A DNA stretch of 64,000 bases from Clavelina lepadiformis (Eukaryota; Chordata; Ascidiacea; Aplousobranchia; Clavelinidae): positions 12,834,001-12,898,000 of the forward strand of contig NC_135240.1 in assembly GCF_947623445.1 (NCBI RefSeq), read 5' to 3'. Positions 1-10,259 of the stretch are shown here, piece by piece. A program made the position numbers and the translations under genes. How positions within the stretch are numbered: the first letter of the stretch is position 1; each line of letters opens with the position of its first letter. The notes below the pieces were generated by a model. That model saw only the letters and a program-made list of their open reading frames with translations. It was not told the DNA's origin and made no database searches.

Positions 1-169
1 TTTATGTTAGATTCAAATGATAAAAAATTGCTTTAGGTTTGAATCATATATTAATGCTCTGGATGGTTAAATAAATGTTTGCAATTTGAATCATAGCCTG
101 CATATTTCAAGCATACATATTTTGTCTATCTTAGGTGAATATCGGTAACGTTTATTGTATATTTAATAG

Positions 170-3100
170 TGCAGAGTCATTTCGCTTGGCATACCAAGAC
201 ATAACAGTCAAGGAGAAACAAAATAATATGAAGCTAAGCAAAATGGATTTAAACAAAAAAGAACAAGCACAGAGGCTTGGCATGGGCATGGGTAGGACTG
301 AGTGAGTATTTTATTTTTTAATTGTATCTTTAAATGAAAATGTTTTAATGCAAAAGAATCTTAATATAAATTATAATTCTTTTTTACTAGTTTTTTATAA
401 TTTGGGTTTTAGTGGTGTTTCCCACTCAATGGACATGAAAACCATCAATCAAGTAACTCCAGTAAAAACATCTCGACGAGGAAAATACAAAGATAAAGAT
501 GATATTTTTTATGATGCCTTTTCCTCATCGTCAAAGTAATGCTTAATGAAATATCAAGAAATTATTTCAAATACATTTCTCTTTTTAATATTACAATTAT
601 GAATATATTATTATCATATCAGTGAGGATGTGGTGTGTGTTAGTTATGAATCACATCAATGTACATAAGCATTACTATTTTGCCAATTGACAGGGTTGGA
701 TCAAAATTGCATTCAGTACAGAAAACCTTTGTATCGTTCCCCTTGTCAAAATTTTTGTTTAATATTTTTAAGATACTAAGAAATAAAACCCTTTTCATGC
801 TATTTTTTGCATTAATTTAATTGCACTACTTCATGTGGCACAGTAGTAATACCGCATACTTTTCAACAGAAGCAGAGGCAATCGATGGGATGACAGTGAT
901 TCTGATGATGACAATGCATCAGACTCTGGGAGAAAAGACTTTTATCCATCCAGTAAAAAGTCAAGTAAAGACGATCCTCTTCAGACATTTAGCATTACTC
1001 CCATTACAGACACTCACCGAGCTGATTCAACTGTTTTCATGCCTGCCACTACTTCTGAGCCTAAAGCCAACAGACAGAGAAAGTAAGTTGTATGATATTT
1101 CACCTAATTATTATTTTACAGTTAGAAGCTTTGTTGCACCTTTTACAGGCTATTAAGTTTGGTTGAGAACTAGATTCTAGTATTTGATAAATTTATAAGT
1201 ATGGTCAATTCGTAATTGGTGAAGTTAAGTGGTACTTTGTTGCATGATAATTTAAATAAACAAATTACTTCAAATTTATGGTGTCAGCATTGCTGGTAAC
1301 ATGGTCCAAAGGCTAAAGTGCAAGTTTCAGAAAATTGACTATGATGAACTACTATTCCTCAGCCAACTTGAGTTAAACTAGATTTTCATCTACAGTAATT
1401 TCTTTTACTTAATACTTTCTCATTTTTTCCACCTATTTCCTTGTGCTTACACTCCTTACAATATCAAATTAAAATATTTCCATGTACTACTACATTACTA
1501 CTACCCATTACAATTTACTGTACTGTGAAAAAATAATGCAAAGCATACATTGGATATGAATTTAGTCTTACTCCTAGCATTTGTAATTAACGGTTTGCAA
1601 ACAGAATTTGTACTAAAGAAATTTAGTAGTTGAACCTTTTCAGTTTTCCTAGCAATGGCGATTGCTGTTATATAAATGGGAGTCAATTAACTTAACAGAC
1701 AAATGTCAAACTGGTATAATCAGTCTTTTAAATATGGACTGATCAACGGTGGCAACTGTTATCATAAATATCGATTGTTCCACCTGAGGCTGCATAATAC
1801 CTATTTGCTTACCCTCAGGTTGCTAGTTATTGGCTTCAGATAATCCAGCAATACTACATGTCCATGACGATGTGGCTGTTCAGTACGGTAAACAGAATAT
1901 TCTTTAACTGTTCAATTTGGACTTTAAACAATGTATACTACTCAACTACATCATATGTCAAATTTTTTGCTGCCATCAAGTTACTGAAGTAAGTTCTCAT
2001 AATTCAGTTAATGAATGTAGAACCATATTCATGCTTCATTCCAATGAATTGCTCAGATTTTCGTCACAAAGAAGAACAAATCAAATGCTTGTTAAAACAA
2101 TAGAACAATTTGTTTTACATCCTTTTACGGATCCAGATATTAGGACTATACATGCTGTGTTCCATTTTTTTCTGTCATCTGCAATAATTCCTTCAAACTG
2201 TGACAGAGTGCTTTAAAACTTGTTAGGTCAGGTAGCTTGGTGATAGGATGAAAGCTATTGGTTTTCAGATTGTTAACATAACTAATTAACTATGCTTCAG
2301 GAAATTCTCTGAATGCTCTAAAATACCCACTTTTTGCTGCCTACTTACTATGCACTTTGCCTTGAAACTTTGGTCGTAGATGACAAATCCTCCTTAGCAT
2401 TCTGCCTGAGCGACAAGTGACCCCCAAAACTATATCAGATCTTGTGATAGTGAGTTATAGGACATAAAGTGGCTTTTCGACATTAGGCCAAAATATCGCT
2501 TCACTTCTTGAAGCCTAGCTTCTTTTTCTTGAAATTCGTTAGGATAGTCATTCGGACATAGTAACAATTTTAAATAGTTTTGCCATTGAACAAGTTACCA
2601 CAAAATTAGAAAAAGTTGTCATGATTTCAGAAACTGCACTTTTTGTCAGTCTGAAAGCAACAGGAAATCATACACGATCATTATATTTTCAAAAGTCAAA
2701 TATGTTTAAACAACCATTGCAACTCTTTCATTCTGTTGTGACATGCCTCTGACAACAATTAATCTTTTTTAAATTATTTATGACATAAGACTACATTGCT
2801 TTGTATATTGCCAACGCTTTCAGGCCATCTGGTTACCAGTGATGCCAGGTTAACCTTTGCTGGACTTTACTTATTTAAATGAGGATAAACTGTTGATAGG
2901 TAAGTGTGATTGCTGATTGGTAAAATTGCATGATATTAATCTATTACAAATTTTTTTAGCATAAAGAAACCTTCAAACTCTGCTACAGGAGAAGATTATT
3001 TGAATAAATTTAAAGGTGCTCAAGCAATCTCATCTGATATGCTTTTTGGCAGCAGCGGATCGCAGGTATGTAATAGACAACATAGTGTTTTTGAATTGTT

Positions 3101-3917
3101 GGTTGTAAAATGTAATGCAAAAACTGGTTGGTCAAGGCTGTCACAAACGCCTTCTTGTCTAATCATACCAGTAAGAGTAAATGTATTTGCTGTTTGGTAA
3201 CATTAATTACTTGGTAGTGGTTATTTTATGGATGATGAGATGCATATAAATTTTAAAGTTGAATTTATACGATTTTGAATCACAAAATTTAAAATTCATA
3301 TGCTTATCATTATCATCAAATTATCATTTTGTATTCTAATTTTGGGGTATTTTCCAAATTAATCATTTTCATACAATGATGATTTTTTATCTCATTTTCT
3401 TTTAATATCTTATTTTATGAAGAAAACTTTTCTGTGAATCCTAATTATCAATTTTGTCTTGGTTTTAATACATATGGTGTACAATGTGCTCTAACCTGTA
3501 ACCTACTATTAATATTATTATTATTATGATGATCGAAACCTTGCTTGCAGTATAATGATGAACAAAACATCAAGCGGTTTGAAGGTTATTCTGGAATATC
3601 AAGTGACCAGTATCATGGCCGGTCACAATCTTACAGAAGTAACCCAGGGGGTCATATGGAAGATATTAAGGACGGTGTTAAAGAAGGTGTCCGTAGTGTG
3701 GCTGGAAAGCTTTCAAACATAGCTTCTGATCTAGCCAGCACATTACAGGTTTTTTTAATACTTTCTTTTTATCTGTTAGAGTTAGGTTATTTATTGTTTA
3801 TGTTATGCAATATTTATATTTATGTGTATTAGTAAGTGTTGTGTATGCACCTTTGCCGAAAACAGTTTGCTTGCTTATATTAAGCTCTATGGTATTGTGC
3901 AGGATCGTTATGGATGA
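170..3917 (+). CDS. ARFGAP2/3: ADP-ribosylation factor GTPase-activating protein 2/3, C-terminal part
   Basis: Six exons fit one frame: 170-301, 413-535, 870-1082, 2960-3065, 3551-3748 and 3903-3917. All have AG acceptors and GT donors and the phases join exactly. Upstream exons with the catalytic zinc-finger ArfGAP domain lie left of the window. Visible landmarks match the tail of vertebrate ArfGAP2/3: SFRLAYQD, KKEQAQRLGMGMG, SVSHSMD, a serine/aspartate-rich stretch, then GAQAISSDMLFG, the repeated Glo3-type motif GYSGISSDQY, an amphipathic GVKEGVRSVAGKLSNIASDL segment, and the end LQDRYG. The family activates GTP hydrolysis on Arf1 during COPI vesicle traffic at the Golgi, and the C-terminal motifs are involved in coatomer and membrane contact. 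The last coding exon is only 15 nt (DRYG then stop) and rests on the conserved family ending. ArfGAP2 and ArfGAP3 cannot be separated from this fragment. Confidence 0.9.
1083..2959 (+). other. ArfGAP intron, 1.9 kb, no recognised content
   Basis: The largest intron of the ArfGAP gene in this window runs between the donor after 1082 and the acceptor before 2960. Short open frames in both directions look random. I see no repeat with clear ends and no RNA gene. Confidence 0.6.
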
Positions 3918-5105
3918 TGTTTTATGCAAACTGGCATTATTTTGCCATAATTCATGTTGGTCCCATGACAGCTTGCGAAGACAAGTTGCTTTCCCTTACT
4001 AGAAGTTTTCATCTATATGTGTTTCTATTTATTGCAACAAAGCCTTCCTTGAACGCATTTAGTTGTTTACTGCTAGCTATTGAATCTAGTCTGCAATGCA
4101 GTGGAATGTTGTAACCATCTCGAGCCTTGTTTAATAAGTACAGTGCTGCAAAGTGATTACTTTTGTAACTTTTGCCTTTACAGTACTAACATTTTGTTCC
4201 CACCGATGCATGTATTTTCTGATATGAATTCTCTTGTTGCTATTATATTATGCATGATTTTTTTGCTTGCAGTTCATGTTTCAGATTAAGAAGTCCTATA
4301 TCTCTAATACTTGGCGTAGGTGATGTAGTTTTTCATTTCTCAATACAGTATAATATAAGAAAAATATTTTTAATAACCTGAGAATTTTAGTTTTAGTCAT
4401 GTCTATTTCGACATTTGCCATGAACTTTTTTGTTTGGAGTGCCAAATTTCTCTCCTTGTAACATAGTTTGTGGAACTGCAGTTGCATTAAATTTGCTTTT
4501 GTGGGATTTATTGATTGGAGGTATTCCAGGTGGGTTAAAATGTTATTTCTAGCTTATGCAGACTTAAGATTTGTGTGCAATACTTGCAGTGCGATGTAGT
4601 AATATTTCACAAATGTTAGTTTTACCAGTCCTAATACAGTACCATGTTATTACTACTATCACTTTTCTTTAAAGGCCAATACCTTAAAACATTTCGGAGG
4701 TTTGCGTTGATAAATTGTAACCATTGGGGTTTGGTGGTATGGTTTCGTTTTTATATGATGCACATTGCACATTAATATCTCAATGGTATTATAAGTTTTC
4801 TGGTGCAAAGGTGCTTCCAGAAAAAAGTGGGTAGTATGTTGTTTGTCATTGTTCCGTTGACTGGTAGTTAAGCACCTATGATGTTCCTTTTATTACTGTG
4901 TTATGTGCGCATTATACGTAGATTGTTGTTGTGTTTCGAAAACTAAAAGATTGCCTATAAATAAAAAGTGAAAGGTGAGGTGATCATGGAGTCAAGAATA
5001 TCAGGTCTTGTCGATGAAAACTTCCATCAAACCGTTTTTGTACCTGCAACTTTAAGGATGGTATGAAAGAGGTTGATGTGAGAGTCTACTTTGTTCTCAT
5101 TTATC
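3918..5105. other. ArfGAP 3' UTR and intergenic sequence
   Basis: AT-rich sequence follows the ArfGAP stop codon. Frames on both strands are short and resemble no family I know. I see no obvious polyadenylation site that I would commit to, and no repeat. Confidence 0.5.
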
Positions 5106-5179
5106 GGCTCAGTAGCCGAGTGGTTAAAGCGCTGGGTTCCCAATAACGCGACCCGTGCTCGAAACCGAGTGGGACTACA
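5106..5179 (+). repeat. tRNA-like sequence, probably a tRNA-derived SINE head or tRNA pseudogene
   Basis: An A-box-like TAGCCGAGTGG (5113-5123) is followed about 32 nt later by a B-box-like GTGCTCGAAACC (5155-5166). The start GTAG (5112-5115) can pair with CTAC (5175-5178). The acceptor stem has mismatches after the first four pairs and no clean anticodon arm forms, so this is not a convincing functional tRNA. The A box looks most like class II tRNAs (Ser or Leu). Internal Pol III promoter boxes in a decayed tRNA fold are typical of a SINE 5' part or a tRNA pseudogene. Confidence 0.5.
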
Positions 5180-6103
5180 GTTTTCATGATCTTAGGGAAG
5201 ACATTACCCACACTTGTTTACTCGTTGCTTTTGTGCAGTGCTAGTGGTCTTGGCAAAGGGCTCCAAATTCGGGTAATACATAAAAAATGATAAAGAAAAT
5301 GTGTGTCTATCCGAATTTGCACTAAGACCAGGCTCAAGCGATGCCACATCACTGTCTGTAACGAGTCGAGAATACGCTTTACTCAATCTGAGGATAAAGA
5401 TGATGATACCATACCAAAGGAATACTGTATTGGGCTATAGGCTAATTAGTGACGGAATTTAACTGATTACTAAATTTGTAACAGGGGTCTAACTGGTAGC
5501 AGTGCACGGTTTTGTGAAGTGTATGTCAAGATCCTTTTCTCTGCTGAATCATATGTAAACCCGTGTAGAAGACAAAGACAGTGAAAGTACATAGGTTCTG
5601 TAATAATGGTAAATAAAATAATCAGTGGCTGAATAGTATGATACCGTAACTTTTGCAAAAGCATATATACTGGCAAACAAAATACCATATACAGGTCTGT
5701 GTACATTGTTTTACTGCATTAAAAATGAATATATTACGCTACAATGGAGGGTCAATATTTGGCAAGACACCGTAACTAGATTTAAATGTATGACGTCACT
5801 ATATTTTGGCACTACTCTACACCGATACTCCAAAGGTAACTGATCAGAATTGGTGATGTACGAAAAAAACTGCTAAACATCAGGACTGTCGAGTGTCGAC
5901 CCGTGAAAAAGGATGTCCGGTTAACCTAACACCGTTTCTTATTTGTGTTAACCGCAACTTAAAATTGTCTCCATCATCAAATAAAGTGCGATCAGGTACG
6001 GAAAAGATTACAACATCAACTTTAGTAAAATGCTGACCAAAATGTCTTCGAATGACGTAGCTTTTCTGTCTGTTCTTATTTATTCTTTTTTGAGCTTGAT
6101 TTT

Positions 6104-6148
6104 CGAAACGCTTGAATGAAAATTGCCAGTGATCATTCAAGCGTTTCG
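6104..6148. repeat. Perfect 16-bp inverted repeat with 13-nt loop
   Basis: CGAAACGCTTGAATGA at 6104-6119 is the exact reverse complement of 6133-6148. The spacer is 6120-6132. It could fold as a short DNA or RNA hairpin. The stem does not extend beyond 16 bp, so it is shorter than a typical animal pre-miRNA. Confidence 0.75.
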
Positions 6149-6429
6149 TGACTACTATGAGGTGACTTTTATCAGCCAATCGTAAAACGATATTCTTCGT
6201 TTATATAATGCACGAACCATATGAATACTTTGAATAGTCAGGGGCGTATTTAACGTTAATAGTCCTTATGAATTCGCCAAGAACAATTGCTTTGGTAATT
6301 TCCGAATGCTGTTGGCTAGCTAGCACATCAAGGATGCAGACATTGGTTGTTAAGCGTCTACACAGCCGATTAGGCCGCTATACTGAATTAAAAAAGCCTG
6401 CCACTAATTTACCTGGGAAAATCAGGGTC

Positions 6430-6518
6430 TAGTGCAGAAGTGCACAACCACATAACGTATTTGTATACAAAACCCTACTTACTTAACTTACGTCATTTGG
6501 TTGTGCACTTCTGCACTA
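6430..6518. repeat. Perfect 21-bp inverted repeat, hairpin-like small element
   Basis: Positions 6430-6450 (starting TAGTGCAGAAGTGCACAACC) are the exact reverse complement of 6498-6518, with a 47-bp spacer. Similarity continues outward for a few bases (GGGT on each side). A diverged relative with the same order of landmarks (GTGCAGAA, GTATACAAA, TGGTTGTGCACT) lies at about 49442-49540, so this looks like a tiny foldback element, not a chance palindrome. Confidence 0.6.
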
Positions 6519-8327
6519 CACCCAAAAATTTTAAGTTCAAAGCTACTTTTCATAGTTTTTTATTAACCAAACTTAATGTTATACAAAGTGATTATTTCAC
6601 CGTATGTAGTTCACAGGTGAACAGGTTCAGCCTGTTGTTAAAGATAAAGACTCCTTTCTGTTCCCTTAAATCCAAGTGCAAGAGACCCTTAAATTTTTAC
6701 CTACCCATTCTAACTTATTTTTAACAGCAGCATGCATGACCTAAATATGGTAAAATAGTCACTCTGATTAGAAAACAATGAATGGAATGAGTATCCATAG
6801 TTAAACTAGTCACCGAGTGCACGATCACCCATACAGTATTAAGATATGTGTTTTGATTCTAGGCCACATTGGTTGTAGACTGTGGTGTATTGTCATTGTT
6901 TGAAATTGTTGACACTGTAGTAGTTTGAGGAATTAATTTGTTACAATGCGTTTTCGACCATCAGCGTCAGCACAATTTGTCTACGACAGTTATAGCGAAT
7001 GAAATGAATAAATTTGAATCCGGTTGGTTAAAAACTCCCGACCTATGTTTTTTTAGTTGTCAAGAGTAGGCCTCGTCTATTATATTGATGAGTAAAAAAT
7101 AATAATTAAATCACATTTTTATGTTCATAATTTGACGTTCAGCATATGTCTTAGCAAGTAATTAACAAACAAGTCTATGTAGTGCTCCAGAGATGTAAGA
7201 CGTAGCTCCACTTGTTTTTTTTTTCAGTGTAAGTCATATTGTTATTAACAGTCAATAATTAGATCAGTATTTCTGAAAGTTTTTGGCCCAACCCACACCC
7301 CACTTTGATCTTCATGCCCCAAAACAATTCACCCAGAGCCAGACTAACTGATTACGTGATCAGAAGCCTTATTTGTGTTGCTAATTTTAGGAATTTGTAA
7401 TTGACCCAGTTTGCTAAGCAAAAAAGATTAACTTTCATATTTTTGATAGATTGATAGAAGTCTAGTTTCTTACTTCAGACAGTAGTTTTGCTGGTATCAT
7501 AATTTTTTTCCATTGTGAAAAATAATCATGCTTTAATTATCAGTTAATCAGTTGGCCTAAGATCGGAAAAGGGCCTTATCACATTCTTAACTTTGTGTTT
7601 TTTCTGTGATTGGGTAATAAATTAATGCCCATATTTTTCACCAGTCACCACAATAGTAATTAATAAATTCTATATTCACAGTTTTATAATGGACTTACCT
7701 ATTATCTCGGTTATGGAAATCATGATAGGAATGATTTCAGTTGGTAGCTATTGCTAATTATTGGCCTGGCAAAATGAATCACACTTAGTGTTTTACATGA
7801 CAAATAGCAACATGATTTGCTGTCTTTGCAACCATTGTATGTCATGTAAGTTGCAACGCAAAAATCATCGCATTTTTATTCATATATTTCTGATAATTGT
7901 GTATTCTAAAAACTGTACTTCTTTGGTTAATCATTACTAATGCAGTCAACTGCAATCTAGCTTATGTTTTGTTTCTCAGGTTTTAATTTAAAACATATTT
8001 ATATGAAATGGGTACCATCTGCACTTGTTATGATGTTATCCCTTTAAACAAAAATTTCTTTTAGCAATTTTGGGGACAAAAGCGTTTCTTAGATTTTTAG
8101 ATCAGAATAGTATACTTCTGAAACTACAGCAGAAAATTAACAGTTTGTCTTTAAATGTCTCGGTCTCGTGAAATTTGCGGTTGCTTGAAACTTCCTGGCG
8201 CTCGTGGAATTCAAACCTTAAAAAGCTGCCTATTACTAGACAATTTTCATTGTGTAGAAATTAACATTTTAAAATCTTAATTTTTCCAGAAATTTCAGAG
8301 AACGAGTTTTAGGTGTTAAAGATAGAT

Positions 8328-10118
8328 ATGGTTTTACGGAAGAGTGCCTTATTTGGATTTTTGTTGCTTTTTGGTTTTCTGTCACTCTCTGATAGCCATC
8401 CTATAAATAAGAATCTGCCAGTATATATTCGTTTTAATGCTTCACATGAGTATAGAAACACTGTGTCTTCCAACGAGTTCAATAAACCTATATCATTGAG
8501 TAGGGTACAAGAATACTCAAAAAGTAATAATGTTGGGAGCTCACTGAAGTGTTTTGCGTGTAAGGAAGCTCTTAACATTGCATTGTGGAAATTTCGCACA
8601 CCTGACAGGAAATACACGGGTCTTTTCAAGTTTGTTATTTCAGTCTGTGAAAGGTTGAATATTGAACCATCTCCAATATGCAGTGGCATAGTAAATGCCA
8701 TGAAAAATGAAACACAGTATCTTTTAAAACATTTGAATGTAACTGGAGAAATGGTGTGTGGTTTGATATTTCCTTCCACCTGCAAAACCTTAGATCTGTC
8801 GTGGAATAGAGATAAGTGGGTTGTGCCAATAGCTAGCCCTCGACCACAAAATACAATGTCATTAACAAAAAACTTCAAAAGCAAGGCAAAACCATTGAGA
8901 GTGCTGCAGATTTCAGATCTTCACATAGATTTCCAGTATAAACCTGGTTCTCCAAACAATTGCAAAGAGCCTCTTTGTTGCCACAAAGACTCAACCAGCA
9001 GAGACAATGCTAAAGCTGGTTACTGGGGTGATTATGGGTCATGTGATGTGCCGTATTGGACAGTAGAGAATTTTTTTCAACATGTTTCAAAAGAAAAGTT
9101 TGATTATATCATCTGGACTGGTGACTTGCCTGCGCATAATGACTGGAGTCAAACAAAAGAATCACAATTGTTTTTACTTAAAAATCTCACCAAAACAATT
9201 TTAAAATATTTTCCTAATACCCCTGTATATCCTGCTCTAGGTAATCATGAAAGTTTTCCTGTTAATAGCTTTCCACCAGCTTATGTGACGAATACCAATA
9301 GCATTAATTGGCTCTACAATGCATTGGTTGATGCATGGTCACCTTGGTTGAAAAAGGATGCTCTTCAAACTGTACGTAAATCAGGGTTTTACACGCAATT
9401 GGTCAAACCTGGGTTACGTTTAATATCACTAAACATGAATTATTGTAATACGGAAAATTACTGGATGTTGATAAACCCAGTTGATCCAAATGGTGAGCTT
9501 GAGTGGTTAGAAGGTGCACTGCACAAAGCTGAACAAGTTAACGAAAAGGTTCATATTATTGGACATATTCCACCAAGTATTGGAGGTGACTGCCTTGATG
9601 TTTGGAGAAGCAATTATTACAATATTATCATGAGATATAGGCACATTGTAAGAGGTCAATTCTTTGGACATACTCATAAAGATGAGCTTGAGATTCTGTA
9701 TACGAATTCATCTTTGTCAGAGCCAGTAAGTGTTGCTTATATTGCACCAAGCATAACTACTTTTTCTGACTTAAACCCTGGATATCGGGTCTATGAAATG
9801 GATGGAGAACAATGGAACATTTTGGATCACCAGACTTACATATTAAATTTGGCAAAAGCAAACCAACTAATAACAGGCCCACAATGGGAGTTAGAATACT
9901 CTGCCAAGAATGCATACAATTTGACCACATTGTCTGTGGAGTCTTGGCATGAATTGTATCAAAATTGGATGCACACCAGGAAAAGTTCAATCTCTTTTCA
10001 CAAATACTACTCGTATTATTACAAAGGACATCCTCCAAAAGAGGTGTGTGATGCAGCTTGCCGGAAACAACTGTTGTGTAGTATTTCTGCTGGTAACTTT
10101 ACCGTAACTTCTTGCTGA
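8328..10118 (+). CDS. SMPD1-like: Acid sphingomyelinase (sphingomyelin phosphodiesterase), single coding exon
   Basis: A 596-residue protein with a hydrophobic N-terminal signal peptide (about residues 5-20), a saposin-B domain (about 72-155; C74, C77, C107, C118, C144, C152) and a calcineurin-like metallophosphatase domain (about 188-455). Zinc-ligand motifs are intact: D197 and H199 in ISDLH, D266 in TGD, N306/H307 in GNHE, H413 in GHIPP, and H448/H450 in GHTH. A cysteine-rich C-terminal domain follows. Seven N-glycosylation sequons are present (N37, N127, N137, N286, N460, N531, N590). The enzyme cleaves sphingomyelin to ceramide and phosphocholine in lysosomes or after secretion. I chose ATG 8328 because it gives a clean signal peptide; the frame is open slightly upstream but without another ATG. 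The coding region has no intron, whereas vertebrate SMPD1 has several. The protein ends in Cys596, like human SMPD1, whose last Cys affects activity. SMPD2/3 are unrelated folds; an SMPDL3 assignment is unlikely because those lack the saposin domain. Confidence 0.95.
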   Translation: MVLRKSALFGFLLLFGFLSLSDSHPINKNLPVYIRFNASHEYRNTVSSNEFNKPISLSRVQEYSKSNNVGSSLKCFACKEALNIALWKFRTPDRKYTGLFKFVISVCERLNIEPSPICSGIVNAMKNETQYLLKHLNVTGEMVCGLIFPSTCKTLDLSWNRDKWVVPIASPRPQNTMSLTKNFKSKAKPLRVLQISDLHIDFQYKPGSPNNCKEPLCCHKDSTSRDNAKAGYWGDYGSCDVPYWTVENFFQHVSKEKFDYIIWTGDLPAHNDWSQTKESQLFLLKNLTKTILKYFPNTPVYPALGNHESFPVNSFPPAYVTNTNSINWLYNALVDAWSPWLKKDALQTVRKSGFYTQLVKPGLRLISLNMNYCNTENYWMLINPVDPNGELEWLEGALHKAEQVNEKVHIIGHIPPSIGGDCLDVWRSNYYNIIMRYRHIVRGQFFGHTHKDELEILYTNSSLSEPVSVAYIAPSITTFSDLNPGYRVYEMDGEQWNILDHQTYILNLAKANQLITGPQWELEYSAKNAYNLTTLSVESWHELYQNWMHTRKSSISFHKYYSYYYKGHPPKEVCDAACRKQLLCSISAGNFTVTSC

Positions 10119-10259
10119 TACCAGCCCTCACTGAAGTTAATGTATTTCTTAGTAGAGTCTGTGCATTCATATTTTTAAGTTTTTCTTTTTATTATGAACT
10201 TCACATGTAATGTACAATATTCTTGTACTGTGTACATTTTAATTTGAAAACCTCTAGAG

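Larger units (their letters stand above)
5180..8327. other. Intergenic region between ArfGAP and acid sphingomyelinase
   Basis: No gene is recognised. It holds two short perfect inverted repeats (6104-6148 and 6430-6518, listed separately). A 99-codon frame on the minus strand (6179-5880) encloses the first of these and resembles no known protein. The last few hundred bases before 8328 should contain the promoter of the sphingomyelinase gene, but I see no definite core element. A pyrimidine-rich AG acceptor at about 8280-8290 could mark the end of a 5' UTR intron or a trans-splice acceptor. Confidence 0.5.

Noticed and set aside
5106-5179. Functional tRNA gene
   Set aside because: The promoter boxes are present but acceptor and anticodon stems do not pair properly.
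5880-6179. 99-codon minus-strand frame as a gene
   Set aside because: No family resemblance, no splice or promoter context, and it contains a perfect hairpin that would dictate part of its sequence.
8309-8884. 191-codon minus-strand frame
   Set aside because: Antisense shadow of the acid sphingomyelinase coding exon.
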